In this document: positions 51,087 to 61,760 of the stretch, in pieces
Layout of the letters: every line of letters begins with the position of its first letter
Position numbering within the stretch: position 1 is the stretch's first letter
NCBI GenBank assembly: GCA_013349405.1
Contig: DUZS01000011.1
Span: 31,669-95,668, forward strand
DNA from: Desulfuromonadales bacterium
Lineage (GTDB): Bacteria; Desulfobacterota; Desulfuromonadia; Geobacterales; Pseudopelobacteraceae
Direction: 5' to 3'
Length of the DNA stretch: 64,000 bases
Translations under genes and position numbers: made by a program
Notes under the pieces: generated by a model
Database searches by the model: none
The model's input: only the letters and a program-made list of their open reading frames with translations
Told to the model about the DNA's origin: nothing

Positions 51087-52886
51087 TTATTTCAGCCCAA
51101 AGTCGTCGAGGTCTTCATCGGAAAAATCAAGCGAGTTTGACGCATTTACAACATTAAGACGTGCGTCAACATCTCTGAATCCAGGGATTTTACCGTTTAT
51201 TTCCTTGAGGATGATATTCGCCTCTTCTCTCATACCCGCAGCTTCATATCCTGTCGCTAACTCATAGTACACTGCGCAGCTTTCCTCCAGGCTGAGTTCG
51301 TGTTTTAAAAGAGCCTGCAGAATTGTAATGGCTCTTGCCAATTCGCCACGTTCTCTCAGACAAATGCACTGGAGTATCAGGCATTCCACCCGTAACGCAA
51401 GATCTTGTGAAGCCTGCCGATATTCGTTGAGCGCTTCATCAAACAGACCCATCTCTTTGAAAGCCTGACCAAGGTCAAAATGTGAGCGGGCGTCAGAATT
51501 ATCCATTTCGTTGCCGAACTTTACTCCCCTCGGAGCAGCGTCAACGGAATCAAACAGCGCAATAACAGAGTCAAGGCGGTTTTCATCAGGTGGAAAATTT
51601 ACGCTATCCTCTTCTGATTGGTCAAAGGATGAGTCGCCATCGCTTTCGATTTCAATTTCGACCTCGACATCTCCTTCTGCATTTATCTCGACATCTTCAT
51701 CAGACAGAGGTGCTGTTGTCAACATAACATCTGAAATATCTGCGGCATGCGGCTCTTCAAGTGGAGAAACAGCCTGCGGTTCCGGTTTAGTGGAAGCATT
51801 TTGTTTATTGAATGAAACATTACGCAATGCAGTCAGTTTAGATGTAAGTGAGGCCTTTTCGTCATCATGGCCCGCAGCAGTAGCTACTCTGATGAGGCCT
51901 TCCAAAATGTGAGTATTGATAGGATCTATCTTGTCGAGGGCATAATATATCTGCTCAAGTTGCAGCAGGAATCCGCCAGAAATGAGGGTTGATTCGTATG
52001 TATCGAGCAGTTCAAGAGCGGCTGTAAGGTTCTGTTCCGCCGCAGTCGCTGAGAGGAGGCCAAGTATTGCAACGGGCTCTTCAGGGAAATATTTCAGAAA
52101 ATGCTGATACGCAATTTTGACCCGCTGCGGTTGATCAAGAAGTTGGTACGCCTGAATTATAAGCTCCCAGACCCCTTTGTTGCCTGGATTACTACGGAGA
52201 AGAGCTTGAAGAGTGCCTATCGTTGCTGCCGCGTTGCCCAATCGGATAAGTTCGGTAAGCACCTCAAATAAAAAATCTGTTTTCTCGGGAAAAAGCTGCT
52301 GTACGCGGGAACACATTTTGGTAAGCGCTTGATTGTCACTCCGTTCAATAAGCAGGGCAGCCGTCTTGGAAAATACGGCATATGCCTCGGTTTTTTTCTC
52401 TTTTAGAACATAGGCTTCTGCCAGTTTTATTTTTATAGGAATATTTTGCGGATCAACACTCTGCATCCTGACTAAAATGTTTAATGCTTCTAACTCTTTG
52501 CCAGTTTTTTCATATTGTTCATAGACGAGCTTATATTCCGCAAGAGCATTTGCAACGAGGCCATGTTTTTCATTAAGTTCAGCGAGAGTCATTGAAAGAG
52601 AAATATCGGTGGGGAAAAGTTTCTGCAGCTGTTTGTAAACTGCAATCGCTTTGAGGTAAAAACCGTTATTTGAATAGTGTTTGGCAACTGTTTCCAATTC
52701 TTTACGGGCATCGTCATTACGCGCACATTTAATTAACAGCTCGGCCAGTTTTTGACGATGGTTAAAGACGGAAGGCTCTAAAGCAATAACCTGTTCGTAC
52801 GCTTTGACCGCTTTGTCAAATTGACCGCGTGCCGCATATTTTTGAGCTTCTTCGATCAGTTTGTCTTTTTTTGATATGACCGCCAT
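51087..52886 (-). CDS. TPR repeat protein, 599 residues
   Basis: Starts at the ATG at 52886, behind GAGGAAA. It is made of TPR-like helical pairs: KYAARGQFDKAVKAYEQVIA, YSNNGFYLKAIAVYKQLQKLFP, and a C-terminal set around FDLGQAFKEMGLFDEALNEY. An acidic low-complexity stretch (about 405-445) separates the two sets. No signal peptide. Geobacter-type genomes often pair such a protein with type IV pilus or gliding-type genes; partners are not evident here. Confidence 0.85.
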   Translation of the reverse strand: MAVISKKDKLIEEAQKYAARGQFDKAVKAYEQVIALEPSVFNHRQKLAELLIKCARNDDARKELETVAKHYSNNGFYLKAIAVYKQLQKLFPTDISLSMTLAELNEKHGLVANALAEYKLVYEQYEKTGKELEALNILVRMQSVDPQNIPIKIKLAEAYVLKEKKTEAYAVFSKTAALLIERSDNQALTKMCSRVQQLFPEKTDFLFEVLTELIRLGNAAATIGTLQALLRSNPGNKGVWELIIQAYQLLDQPQRVKIAYQHFLKYFPEEPVAILGLLSATAAEQNLTAALELLDTYESTLISGGFLLQLEQIYYALDKIDPINTHILEGLIRVATAAGHDDEKASLTSKLTALRNVSFNKQNASTKPEPQAVSPLEEPHAADISDVMLTTAPLSDEDVEINAEGDVEVEIEIESDGDSSFDQSEEDSVNFPPDENRLDSVIALFDSVDAAPRGVKFGNEMDNSDARSHFDLGQAFKEMGLFDEALNEYRQASQDLALRVECLILQCICLRERGELARAITILQALLKHELSLEESCAVYYELATGYEAAGMREEANIILKEINGKIPGFRDVDARLNVVNASNSLDFSDEDLDDFGLK

Positions 52887-53132
52887 CAATTTCCTCGAAC
52901 CTGGCAAGCTAACGTTTACCAAATCGGTAACGTCTGCAACGGTTTAATAGCTACTGTAGCAACACTGTTTTGTCAAGCTTAATATCTTGGTTATATTAGG
53001 ATATTCAACGTTTTATGGAGCTTTATTTTGCTTTGACATGGCTCATAAAATCCTTTACGGTGCGGCAGTTATTTTGATTCTGTCATGATTGCGGCAAAAA
53101 ATTGTTCACAAATTTTATTTGGAGGCTGTGGG

Positions 53133-54089
53133 ATGCGTTTCCTGCCGAAAGTAAATCCGCTTTTCGAAAAATCATCTGCCAGCACGGTTAGTATTCCGGA
53201 TTTTTTTGAAAAACTCCATACGAGCAGTTTTACCGGGTATGTATATCACTCGGCACTGAAGTTTGAGTTCTATGGCGTTCTTGCCATAGGTAAGTTGCTG
53301 TGTGCCTACTGTTGTGACGGCGCACGAGAGAAGTCTGGCTTTGAAGCCCTTGCACTCCTCTGTGATACGGTGATTTTGACGGGCGGCGATATAATTGCTT
53401 ATTGTATGTCAACTGATCTGGCGGTATCTGCCCACGCCCAGATTGTCGGAAAACGTCTGTTTAGTGGCGAAGAGGTGCGACAGATTGATATTAAAGGGGT
53501 TCTCGCCCGCTTGAAAAGTCAGGGGGTAAACGGTGTTGTACGTTTTTATACGACGGAACGCTCCGCTATGATGTTTTATAAAGACGGGGTGCCGATAGGC
53601 TTTTATTACGACGCTGCCGATTCATTAGAATCCTCCCCGGATGAATCACGAATCATTGCCGCGTTGCCCGGTGCGCGAGTTGAAATATGTACAACCAGGA
53701 CACTTGAAGAGTTACTGCAATATGATTTATTGCAAATGGTCAACCTCTCAAAGTTATGGGAAGCGGCCCGGGCTCGGGATGCTGCCGTTCGCCCGAATAT
53801 GGTAGGCACCAGTGAGCCCCCCGGTGCTGTACCAGACGACCAGAAATTACTCGACCTGATTGATGATATTTCGGAAGTTGCCTCCGCATATCTGTCGCGG
53901 GAGGGACGGATCATCGTTGAAAAGAGAGTCAGGGAATTGGGTGGTCCTTTGATACTGCTCGATCATGATAAGTGTTCCCGCCTTATTGCTCACATCGAAG
54001 CAGACGCTCTTGAAATTAACAGTTACGCCCGTATTGATGAAATGATAGATCTGATGAGATCTGAAATCAGCAGTCGGCTCGCAGTTTAA
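53133..54089 (+). CDS. Conserved hypothetical protein, 318 residues
   Basis: The ATG at 53133 follows GGAGG. The N-terminal 180 residues include SIPDFFEKLHTSSFTGYVYH and VNGVVRFYTTERSAMMFYKDGVPIGFYYD, two copies of a fold resembling DUF4388/PATAN-like domains, which act as signalling adaptors. The C-terminal 90 residues are helical (LIDDISEVASAYLSREGRII, LIAHIEADALEINSYARIDE). No catalytic motif is visible. It is divergent from the TPR gene and followed by dedA-like. Confidence 0.65.
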   Translation: MRFLPKVNPLFEKSSASTVSIPDFFEKLHTSSFTGYVYHSALKFEFYGVLAIGKLLCAYCCDGAREKSGFEALALLCDTVILTGGDIIAYCMSTDLAVSAHAQIVGKRLFSGEEVRQIDIKGVLARLKSQGVNGVVRFYTTERSAMMFYKDGVPIGFYYDAADSLESSPDESRIIAALPGARVEICTTRTLEELLQYDLLQMVNLSKLWEAARARDAAVRPNMVGTSEPPGAVPDDQKLLDLIDDISEVASAYLSREGRIIVEKRVRELGGPLILLDHDKCSRLIAHIEADALEINSYARIDEMIDLMRSEISSRLAV

Positions 54090-54114
54090 TGAATAGACAT
54101 AACAGGAATTAATT

Positions 54115-54750
54115 GTGCATGTTCAGCAGATCCTGAAAGAATACCTGGAGATTCACGGATACTGGGTGTTGTTCATTGGAACGTTTTTAGAGGGTGAAGC
54201 AATTCTGCTCCTGGCCGGTTTTCTGGCGTTTCAGGGGTATCTGGATATTTTGGGCGTTATAAGTACCGCCTGGGCCGGATCATTTCTCGGTGATCAGTCT
54301 TATTTCTACCTTGGCCGCTTCAAGGGGAGAGCTTTGCTCAAGCGTTTCCACTCTATTGCTAAAAAATTTCGTGAGGCCCTTAAACTTATTGAAAAATATG
54401 GTAATTTTGTTGCTTTTATTTCTCGTTTTACCTATGGATTCAGAATCGTTCTGCCCATAATTCTTGGCATTACCAATCTTGCTCCCCGCACCTTTCTCTG
54501 GATAAATCTGGCCAGTGCCCTCACCTGGTCAATTACCTTTTCTCTGGGTGGGTACCTGTTCGGTAAAAGCGCTTCTCTGCTGCTCGAAAATGTCAGCAAC
54601 TATGAACATTACCTCGTCTTAACTCTGTTCTGCTTTATCGGTCTGGCGTGGTGCGGTCATGCCTACCATATCTGGAAACTCAAAAAACCGGTCAGAGACC
54701 GATTGGCACGGATGCGGGCCCTCCATAATTCTCGAAAGGCGCACTCTTGA
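54115..54750 (+). CDS. DedA family membrane protein
   Basis: 211 residues with a GTG start and the VTT domain: LFIGTFLEGEAILLLAGFLA, GSFLGDQSYFYLGRFKG with Asp and Arg of the half-loop, and FISRFTYGFRIVLPIILG. DedA proteins probably flip lipids such as undecaprenyl phosphate or maintain the proton gradient. Its stop overlaps the TTG start of trmJ. First of a likely eight-gene operon ending at 61520. Confidence 0.9.
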   Translation: MHVQQILKEYLEIHGYWVLFIGTFLEGEAILLLAGFLAFQGYLDILGVISTAWAGSFLGDQSYFYLGRFKGRALLKRFHSIAKKFREALKLIEKYGNFVAFISRFTYGFRIVLPIILGITNLAPRTFLWINLASALTWSITFSLGGYLFGKSASLLLENVSNYEHYLVLTLFCFIGLAWCGHAYHIWKLKKPVRDRLARMRALHNSRKAHS

Positions 54751-55481
54751 TACATAATATCAACATTATTCTGGTCGAACCACAATCACCCGGTAATATC
54801 GGCATGGCCTGCCGGGCTATGAAAAATATGGGTTTCACCCAATTGAGAATCGTAAAAGGGTGTGACCGGTTTGATTCGGAAGCACTCAAATTCGCTGTTG
54901 CTGCGCGTGATCTGCTTGAATCGGCGGTGGTTTTCCCCGATCTTGCTTCAGCCATATCTGATTGCACCCTGACGGTAGGCACTACCCGGCGACACGGAAA
55001 ATACCGTCAGGAGATCCTTTCTCCTGCAGAGGTGTCAAGCCGCCTCAGGGAGCAGGTCACACGCGACTGCCGGGCGGCACTCGTGTTCGGGCGAGAGGAC
55101 AGTGGTTTGACGACAGAAGAACTTTCTCTCTGCCGCTGGCATGCCACCATTCCGACATCGAGCGAATATGGCTCGCTCAATCTGGCGCAGTCGGTGCTGC
55201 TTTTTTGCTATGAACTGGGCAAAGCCTCGCAATCAGTAGGCGTGCAACGCCCGTATGACCTGGCCAAATCGGATGAGATGGAGTCACTTTTTGGCCACTT
55301 CAGCGCCACTCTCAACAAGATCGGTTTTCTCAATGAGCAGAATCCCGAGCATATGATGCGCTCACTGCGGAGAATCTTCTTTCGTGCCAATCTCGACAGT
55401 CGCGAAGTTACGGTACTGCGTGGCATGCTGACGCAGATTGATTGGGCCAGTTCGGCCTTTGACGGAAGAAAACGTTCGTGA
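54747..55481 (+). CDS. trmJ: tRNA 2'-O-methyltransferase TrmJ-like
   Basis: 244 residues, TTG start. SPOUT fold: IILVEPQSPGNIGMACRAMKNMG, AALVFGREDSGLTTEELSLC, and IPTSSEYGSLNLAQSVLLFCYEL, the three SPOUT motifs of the TrmJ/LasT group, which methylates position 32 of tRNA. The C-terminal extension fits TrmJ. It overlaps dedA-like and the SemiSWEET gene by 4 nt each. Confidence 0.88.
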   Translation: MIHNINIILVEPQSPGNIGMACRAMKNMGFTQLRIVKGCDRFDSEALKFAVAARDLLESAVVFPDLASAISDCTLTVGTTRRHGKYRQEILSPAEVSSRLREQVTRDCRAALVFGREDSGLTTEELSLCRWHATIPTSSEYGSLNLAQSVLLFCYELGKASQSVGVQRPYDLAKSDEMESLFGHFSATLNKIGFLNEQNPEHMMRSLRRIFFRANLDSREVTVLRGMLTQIDWASSAFDGRKRS

Positions 55482-55762
55482 CCGCGACAACAATCGGACT
55501 GGTGGCCGGGACACTTACCAGCATTGCAGCTATTCCACAGGTGCTGAAAACGCTGCAGACCCGTCACGTTCGGGATATTTCCATCTGGCAGCCGCTGCTG
55601 CTGTCGTTCGGTGTCGCTCTCTGGATGATGTACGGTTTTCTAATCAGTGACTTACCGCTGATACTTGCCAATATTACACCTCTGGTATGTAATGTCATCC
55701 TTACCGCCATGAAGTTGCGCTATGGCAGGGAGGATCGTTTAATAAGCGAAGAACCGCTATGA
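55478..55762 (+). CDS. SemiSWEET family sugar transporter
   Basis: 94 residues, GTG start, three membrane helices. The family motif GTLTSIAAIPQVLKTLQTRH and WMMYGFLISDLPLILANI is complete. SemiSWEETs dimerise to pass small sugars. It overlaps trmJ and xseA (ATGA). Confidence 0.9.
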   Translation: MTATTIGLVAGTLTSIAAIPQVLKTLQTRHVRDISIWQPLLLSFGVALWMMYGFLISDLPLILANITPLVCNVILTAMKLRYGREDRLISEEPL

Positions 55763-57114
55763 ACACTGATATCTTCTCAGAAAAAACGATTCTCACGGTA
55801 AGCCGCCTCACCGCTCTGCTACGCGGTGTTCTTGAGGAAAACTTTGAACAGCTCTGGCTGCAGGGGGAGGTCTCCAATCTCTCCTATCCTTCTTCAGGTC
55901 ATTGCTATTTTACCCTCAAGGACCCGGGCGCACAGATACGCTGTGTCATGTTCAAGAGCGCCGCAAAGAATCTCAAATTTCGCCTGAGCGACGGCATGAA
56001 GCTGATTGCCCGGGGGCGGATTTCAGTATATGACCAGCGTGGCGAATATCAACTGATCTGCGAATATGTGGAACCGGACGGCATCGGAGCGCTTCAGACC
56101 GCTTTTATCCAATTAAAGGAAAAACTTGCTCTCGAAGGGCTGTTTGCCGAGGCGCATAAGCTTCCCCTGCCGCGCTTTCCCCGTACCATCGGTGTGATCA
56201 CGTCACCGACCGGCGCCGCCATTCACGACATTTTACATATACTGAAGCGGCGCTTCGCCTCGCTTAATGTACTGCTCTATCCGGTGCGTGTTCAAGGCGA
56301 TGGTGCGGCGGCGGAGATCGCCCGTGCCATCGGAGAAATGAACCGGCTGGCCGGGGTCGACGTCCTCATCGTCGGCCGCGGCGGCGGCTCGCTCGAGGAT
56401 TTATGGGCATTTAACGAGGAGGTCGTGGCCCGCGCCGTCTATCGATCGGAAATTCCGGTCATCTCGGCGGTCGGGCACGAAACCGACTGGACCATTTGCG
56501 ACTTTGCGGCTGATCTGCGGGCGCCGACGCCATCGGCAGCGGCCGAGTTGGTGGTAGCGAGCAGTGAAGAGCTGCGCAGCCGTATTGAGGCATTATCCGG
56601 CCGGGCGCGGAGGGCAATCCAGGTACTGTTGTCCGCTCACCTCAGCCGCCTTGCAAGCCTGCGGAGGGCACTGCACGATCCGCGCACGATGCTCGGTCAT
56701 ATGGTGCAGCGTACCGATGATTTGACCGGAAGGCTCGAACTGGCGCTGACGGCAGCCGTCTCACGCCGCCGTGCCCGCTTTGACCGGCTGCAGGATGCCC
56801 TGCAGCATAATGATCCTCACTACAGCATCGATGCTTTCCGGCAAAAGATTGCTCTTCTGACGCTGCGCTCGGAAGGGCTGCTGGTGCAGCGACTGGATAC
56901 TCTCAAGCAGGCGTTTTATGACCAGGCGGTGCGCCTCGAAGTATTGTCGCCGCTCAAAACCCTTGCCCGCGGCTATGCCATTGCTACCCGGGACAACGCA
57001 CGATCAGTCGTTACGGATGCCGCCACACTGTCAATCGGCGCACAGCTGCGGGTGAAATTTCATCGCGGTGAGGCCCGCTGCCGGGTGGAATCGCTGGAAA
57101 CCGGCAAAACTTGA
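55759..57114 (+). CDS. xseA: Exodeoxyribonuclease VII large subunit
   Basis: 451 residues: N-terminal OB fold (LWLQGEVSNLSYPSSGHCYF), catalytic region with GVITSPTGAAIHDIL and GRGGGSLEDLWAFNEEVVARA then SAVGHETDWTICDFAADLRAPTPSAAAEL, and a long helical C-terminus. It degrades single-stranded DNA together with XseB, 57 nt downstream. Confidence 0.97.
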   Translation: MNTDIFSEKTILTVSRLTALLRGVLEENFEQLWLQGEVSNLSYPSSGHCYFTLKDPGAQIRCVMFKSAAKNLKFRLSDGMKLIARGRISVYDQRGEYQLICEYVEPDGIGALQTAFIQLKEKLALEGLFAEAHKLPLPRFPRTIGVITSPTGAAIHDILHILKRRFASLNVLLYPVRVQGDGAAAEIARAIGEMNRLAGVDVLIVGRGGGSLEDLWAFNEEVVARAVYRSEIPVISAVGHETDWTICDFAADLRAPTPSAAAELVVASSEELRSRIEALSGRARRAIQVLLSAHLSRLASLRRALHDPRTMLGHMVQRTDDLTGRLELALTAAVSRRRARFDRLQDALQHNDPHYSIDAFRQKIALLTLRSEGLLVQRLDTLKQAFYDQAVRLEVLSPLKTLARGYAIATRDNARSVVTDAATLSIGAQLRVKFHRGEARCRVESLETGKT

Positions 57115-57171
57115 CGCTCGCCGCCTAATCTGTATACAATCACCTCACTACTACTGCGAGAGACAGCAACC

Positions 57172-57402
57172 ATGGCCACTGATAAATTTGAAGCATCACT
57201 GAAAAAACTGGAAGAAATTGTAACGCGTCTTGAAACCGGTTCTCTATCGCTTGAGGATTCTCTGAAAGCCTTTGAAGAGGGGGTAAAGCATTCCGCTTTC
57301 TGCTCCAGCAGGCTTGACGAGGCTGAACGGCGGGTCGAAATCCTTCTGAAACAGAAAGACGGCTCATTGAAGCGGGAACCTTTTGAAGCCGATGACGAGT
57401 GA
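57172..57402 (+). CDS. xseB: Exodeoxyribonuclease VII small subunit
   Basis: 76 residues, a helical hairpin: FEASLKKLEEIVTRLETGSL, SLEDSLKAFEEGVKHSAFCS. It stabilises XseA. Confidence 0.95.
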   Translation: MATDKFEASLKKLEEIVTRLETGSLSLEDSLKAFEEGVKHSAFCSSRLDEAERRVEILLKQKDGSLKREPFEADDE

Positions 57403-57418
57403 CACCAAAGGAATGCCG

Positions 57419-58312
57419 ATGGATCTGAACGTATACTTAAAAGAGCGGTGCGCCCGGGTTGATGAAGCTCTGGAGCGTTTTCTGCCGAAGGAAACCGAAC
57501 TGCCGCACAGTGTGCATAAGGCGATGCGCTACTCCGTTTTTGCCGGCGGCAAGCGGGTGCGCCCCATATTGATGCTGGCGGCCTGTGATGCGGCTGGCGG
57601 TGACTCCCGGCGTGCCATCCCTGCCGCGTGTGCCATGGAGATGATTCACACCTATTCGCTTATTCACGATGATCTGCCAGCCATGGATGACGATGATTTC
57701 CGTCGTGGCAACCCAACCAATCATAAGGTGTTCGGTGAAGCAATTGCGATTCTGGCCGGCGACGCGCTGCTGACGGAAGCATTCAAGCTGACCAGCGACC
57801 CCCGCTTCGCAGAGGGGTGTGACCCGTCCGGGTTGCTCGCGGTGATTCATGAAATTGCGACCTGCGCCGGTTCGGCCGGTATGGTTGGCGGCCAGGTGGT
57901 TGACATGGAAAGTGAGGGGCGCCACGATATTGATCTCCCCACGGTTCAATACATTCACACCCATAAAACGGGGGCTCTTATCAAGGCTTCAGTTGTTGCC
58001 GGGGCACTTCTTGGCGGAGCGTCAGGTTCAGAGCTGGCGGCGATCAAACGCTATGGAGAAGCGGCCGGTCTTGCCTTTCAGATAGCAGACGATATTCTTG
58101 ACATTGAAGGGACAACCGAGGAGATTGGTAAAGATGCCGGCAGTGATCAGGCGCGCGGCAAGGCGACCTACCCGGCGGTCATAGGATTGGCTGCCGCCAG
58201 AGAGGCGGCTCAGGGAATGATGGATGAAGCCCTGAGAGCGCTGGAGCTGTTTGGTGACGAAGCCGAGCCGCTGCGGGAAATTGCCCGCTATATTGTGCAG
58301 CGCAAAAATTGA
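57419..58312 (+). CDS. ispA: Farnesyl diphosphate synthase type polyprenyl synthetase
   Basis: 297 residues from the ATG at 57419, which has AAAGGA 6 nt upstream; earlier in-frame starts overlap xseB. The two aspartate-rich motifs are LIHDDLPAMDDDDFRRG and FQIADDILDIEG; GGKRVRPILML is also present. It builds C15 (or longer) prenyl diphosphates. Adjacent to dxs, which starts the MEP pathway. Confidence 0.95.
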   Translation: MDLNVYLKERCARVDEALERFLPKETELPHSVHKAMRYSVFAGGKRVRPILMLAACDAAGGDSRRAIPAACAMEMIHTYSLIHDDLPAMDDDDFRRGNPTNHKVFGEAIAILAGDALLTEAFKLTSDPRFAEGCDPSGLLAVIHEIATCAGSAGMVGGQVVDMESEGRHDIDLPTVQYIHTHKTGALIKASVVAGALLGGASGSELAAIKRYGEAAGLAFQIADDILDIEGTTEEIGKDAGSDQARGKATYPAVIGLAAAREAAQGMMDEALRALELFGDEAEPLREIARYIVQRKN

Positions 58313-58329
58313 AACTTAACCATCCCTGA

Positions 58330-58350
58330 CCCCTCCTGAATCAGGAGGGG
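58330..58350. repeat. Short perfect palindrome between ispA and dxs
   Basis: CCCCTCCTGA and TCAGGAGGGG around a single A, followed by GGACTTTT. With so tight a centre it is a weak terminator at best and may be a short intergenic repeat. Confidence 0.5.
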
Positions 58351-58380
58351 GACTTTTAAGGCGTATACAGGCGCACGTAA

Positions 58381-60255
58381 ATGTCGATTCTTGAAACGAT
58401 ACACTCTCCGGAAGATCTCAAAAAGCTGCCGGTCTCCCGACTCCCTGAGCTCGCCGCTGCACTGCGGCAGGCCATCATTGCTACCTGTGCCGCCAATGGC
58501 GGTCATCTGGCGCCGTCGCTCGGAGTGGTTGAGCTTACCATAGCGCTCCACAAGGTGTTTACCACACCGACCGACAAGATTATCTGGGATGTGGGGCATC
58601 AGGCGTACGCCCATAAACTGCTCACCGGCCGTCAGGATACATTCGGCACCTTGCGCACATTGAACGGCCTCAGCGGTTTTCCCAAGCGCCACGAATCACC
58701 GCATGATGCTTTTGATACCGGCCATTCCTCCACTTCCATATCCGCTGCAACCGGTTTTGCTGTTGCCCGGGACCTGGACGGTCGAAAGAACAAGGTGCTC
58801 GCGGTTATCGGCGACGGTTCCATGACCGGCGGCCTCGCTTATGAGGGGATCAACCACGCCGGCCATCTCAATAAAGACATGATTATCATCCTGAACGATA
58901 ACGAAATGTCCATTGCCGAAAATGTCGGCGCTCTTTCAACGTTTCTGTCCCGCACGGCATCGAGCGAATTTGTCCATCGTTTCAAAAGGGGAACCGAATC
59001 GTTTTTAAAGCGTCTCGATGTCGGCAAAGGCGTTCTCCATGTGGCCCACAAAATGGAAGAGTCGGTCAAAGGGCTTTTTACTCCGGGAATGCTTTTTGAA
59101 GCCTTTGGGTTTGAATATTTCGGGCCGATAGACGGCCATGATCTTCCGGCACTGATTGAAACGCTTGAGAAGGTAAAGAAATTCGATAATTCAGTCCTGG
59201 TTCATGTCCTGACGAAAAAAGGGATGGGGTATAAGCCGGCTGAGGACCTTCCCTCGCTGTTTCACGGTGTCGGACCGTTTGAGCCAGAGACCGGCAAGGT
59301 GCTGAAAGGGAAGGGGGGGGCTGCCTCCTATACCGCCGTTTTTGGGGCAGCACTCTGCAGGCTGGCCTCAGAAGATGACCGGATCGCGGCCATCACCGCA
59401 GCCATGCCGGACGGGACCGGGCTCACCAGGTTTGCCCAGGAGTTTCCCGAGCGTTTTTTTGATGTCGGTATTGCCGAGCAGCATGGTGTTACCTTTGCCG
59501 CCGGTTTGGCGGTCGGCGGGTTCCGCCCGGTTTTTGCCGTGTACTCCAGCTTTCTGCAGCGCGCCTATGACCAGGTTTGTCATGATGTCTGTCTGCAGAA
59601 TCTTCCGGTCACCTTTGCCATCGACCGCGGCGGGGTTGTCGGCAGCGATGGGCCGACCCATCATGGTGCTTTTGACCTTTCCTATCTGCGTCATCTTCCG
59701 AACATCACGCTCATGGCTCCCAAAGATGAAAATGAGCTGCAGCATATGCTGGCGACCGCAATCAGTCTGGGGAGTCCGGCGGCGCTCCGTTACCCCCGTG
59801 GCAACGGCTATGGCGTGGCACTGGACCAGGCGCTTGAGATACTACCGGTCGGCAGGGGGGAACTGCTGCGCGAAGGGAGTGCCGCTACGGTTCTTGCCCT
59901 GGGTACGATGGTTCACCCGGCCCTGGAAGCGGCTGCCGTTTTGGCGGGAGAAGGCCTTTCTCTGACAGTGGTAAACGCCCGTTTTGTCAAACCGCTTGAC
60001 GAAGAGCTGATTATGGCTCTGGCGGAGCAACAGCGAATACTGATCACAATCGAGGAAAACTCGTTGCAGGGCGGCTTTGGCACTGCGGTGCTGGAACTGC
60101 TTGAACAACGCGGTATGAGCGGAATTCAGGTTCTGCGTCTCGGCTATCCCGATGCCTACATCCCCCAGGGCGAGCAGCACGAGCTGCGTACCATGCTCGG
60201 CCTCGACAGTGCCGGAATCATACATTCCATTCGTACGTTCCTTTCCCGGATATGA
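58381..60255 (+). CDS. dxs: 1-deoxy-D-xylulose-5-phosphate synthase
   Basis: 624 residues. Thiamin-diphosphate motif [18 protein letters not shown] to LNDNEMSI, the N-terminal [14 protein letters not shown], the transketolase-type [15 protein letters not shown], and a C-terminal domain. First step of the non-mevalonate isoprenoid pathway. Its stop overlaps the next start codon (ATGA). Confidence 0.97.
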   Translation: MSILETIHSPEDLKKLPVSRLPELAAALRQAIIATCAANGGHLAPSLGVVELTIALHKVFTTPTDKIIWDVGHQAYAHKLLTGRQDTFGTLRTLNGLSGFPKRHESPHDAFDTGHSSTSISAATGFAVARDLDGRKNKVLAVIGDGSMTGGLAYEGINHAGHLNKDMIIILNDNEMSIAENVGALSTFLSRTASSEFVHRFKRGTESFLKRLDVGKGVLHVAHKMEESVKGLFTPGMLFEAFGFEYFGPIDGHDLPALIETLEKVKKFDNSVLVHVLTKKGMGYKPAEDLPSLFHGVGPFEPETGKVLKGKGGAASYTAVFGAALCRLASEDDRIAAITAAMPDGTGLTRFAQEFPERFFDVGIAEQHGVTFAAGLAVGGFRPVFAVYSSFLQRAYDQVCHDVCLQNLPVTFAIDRGGVVGSDGPTHHGAFDLSYLRHLPNITLMAPKDENELQHMLATAISLGSPAALRYPRGNGYGVALDQALEILPVGRGELLREGSAATVLALGTMVHPALEAAAVLAGEGLSLTVVNARFVKPLDEELIMALAEQQRILITIEENSLQGGFGTAVLELLEQRGMSGIQVLRLGYPDAYIPQGEQHELRTMLGLDSAGIIHSIRTFLSRI

Positions 60256-61520
60256 GACCTTCCGTGCACAAAAGATACTGCATACCTGGCGGCATTTTCG
60301 CTGTCTGGCTCTTTTTACTGACCATCGCATCGGCACAACCGCCCGGCAGTGAGTCGCTCTCGAAGAGCGGTGGCGGTCTCGAGTTGGTTCAGCGCGGGGA
60401 ATATGAAAAGGGGATTGAGCTGCTGCTGAAGGATTACAATCTTTTTCCCCTCAATCTCACCATTAAGCGGAATCTGGCGGAGGCGTACGCTGCCTATGGG
60501 CATAAGCATTTCAAACAGAAGAATTACGAACGGGCGGATGAAAATTTTTTCAAAGCAGAGGAACTCTACCCCGAAGAGGTCAAGTACCTGCTCTGGCGTG
60601 GGATCAGTAATTACCAGCTGAAAAGATATGACGTAGCGCGTTATGAGCTCGAAAAGGCAAAAAATATCAAAGAAGATTCTGCTGAAATCCTTTATTATCT
60701 CGGTCTCGTAAAGTTTGATTCTGATCATCGCCTTGAAGCCATTGATCTCTGGGAGCAGGCGCTCAAACTCTCTCCCGGACGAAGGGAAATTATAGAACTC
60801 CTCAAAAAATCCCGTAAGGAAAACAGTGTTGAAGCAAAAATGGATCGGGGTCACAGCTCCCGATTTGATCTCACATACGACCCCGGAGTTGATACAGGCT
60901 TTGCCCTTGCAATTCTAGACGTACTTGAGTCAGCGGCAAATCAGGTCGGAGCGGAGCTTGGCCTGTTCCCGGAAGCGCGGGTTCCGGTTGGTATCTATAA
61001 GCGATCAGATTATAAGACGGTTACCGATTCCCCTGATTGGTCGGGTGGTTTTTACGATGGTAAAATACGCCTTCCATTTGGTGCCCTCAACGAAATTACT
61101 CCTCAAATCCGCAGCGTTTTGTATCATGAATACGCTCATGTTGTTGTCTTTGAGATGACGCGCGGCAACTGTCCGCTCTGGTTGAATGAAGGGATCGCAG
61201 AGATATTTGGGCGAATGCAGTATAGCCGCATACGGCCTGAGCTCGACCGTGCTGTCCGAACAGGTAAGTTAGCCGACTTCAGGAACCTTGAGGCCAACTT
61301 CAGCGGATTATCATCTTCAGCCGCTGCTCTGGCATACGAGCAGAGCTATGCACTGGTCAAGTATATGGTTGCAACGTTCGGCTGGCACAGGATCAGGCAG
61401 ATCCTGGAAGGCCTTGGAAAGGGACTCTCTTTTGATGCTGCGGTTACAGCAGCACTCAAAGACTACAATTTGAACTATGATTCTCTGGTGAATGAGTGGC
61501 GGAAATCAGTAGAGAGGTAA
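60252..61520 (+). CDS. TPR protein with gluzincin (peptidase MA-like) domain
   Basis: 422 residues: a signal peptide-like N-terminus (1-28), TPR repeats (about 35-190; [20 protein letters not shown]) and a zinc peptidase domain with HEYAH at His292-His296 and the third ligand Glu in [10 protein letters not shown] (about 313). Envelope-located; substrate unknown. Last gene of the likely operon starting at 54115. Confidence 0.85.
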   Translation: MRPSVHKRYCIPGGIFAVWLFLLTIASAQPPGSESLSKSGGGLELVQRGEYEKGIELLLKDYNLFPLNLTIKRNLAEAYAAYGHKHFKQKNYERADENFFKAEELYPEEVKYLLWRGISNYQLKRYDVARYELEKAKNIKEDSAEILYYLGLVKFDSDHRLEAIDLWEQALKLSPGRREIIELLKKSRKENSVEAKMDRGHSSRFDLTYDPGVDTGFALAILDVLESAANQVGAELGLFPEARVPVGIYKRSDYKTVTDSPDWSGGFYDGKIRLPFGALNEITPQIRSVLYHEYAHVVVFEMTRGNCPLWLNEGIAEIFGRMQYSRIRPELDRAVRTGKLADFRNLEANFSGLSSSAAALAYEQSYALVKYMVATFGWHRIRQILEGLGKGLSFDAAVTAALKDYNLNYDSLVNEWRKSVER

Positions 61521-61585
61521 ATGGCGGGCTTTTATTTATTTTCTTGCGTAGCATCAGCTATCATGATATAGATATCGTCTTTCGT

Positions 61586-61662
61586 CGGTGAGTAGCGCAG
61601 CCTGGTAGCGCACCTGCCTTGGGAGCAGGGGGTCGCTGGTTCGATTCCAGTCTCACCGACCA
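61586..61662 (+). tRNA. tRNA-Pro (anticodon TGG)
   Basis: 77 nt with encoded CCA. Acceptor CGGTGAG/CTCACCG with discriminator A; D arm AGCGCAGCCTGGTAGCGC; anticodon stem CCTGC/GCAGG with loop CTTGGGA (TGG reads CCA); T arm CTGG-TTCGATT-CCAG. Confidence 0.97.
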
Positions 61663-61670
61663 GTAAATTC

Positions 61671-61707
61671 AAGGACTTAGCCAATTTCGGTTAAGTCCTT
61701 TTTTTGG
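61671..61707 (+). terminator. Intrinsic terminator after tRNA-Pro
   Basis: AAGGACTTAGCC and GGTTAAGTCCTT pair around AATTTC and are followed by T7. Nearly the same hairpin follows tRNA-Thr at 8264. Confidence 0.88.
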
Positions 61708-61760
61708 TTTAGTAAGCGGATAATAAGCACTCATGCCCTTTGATATTCTGCCGTGTGTAA

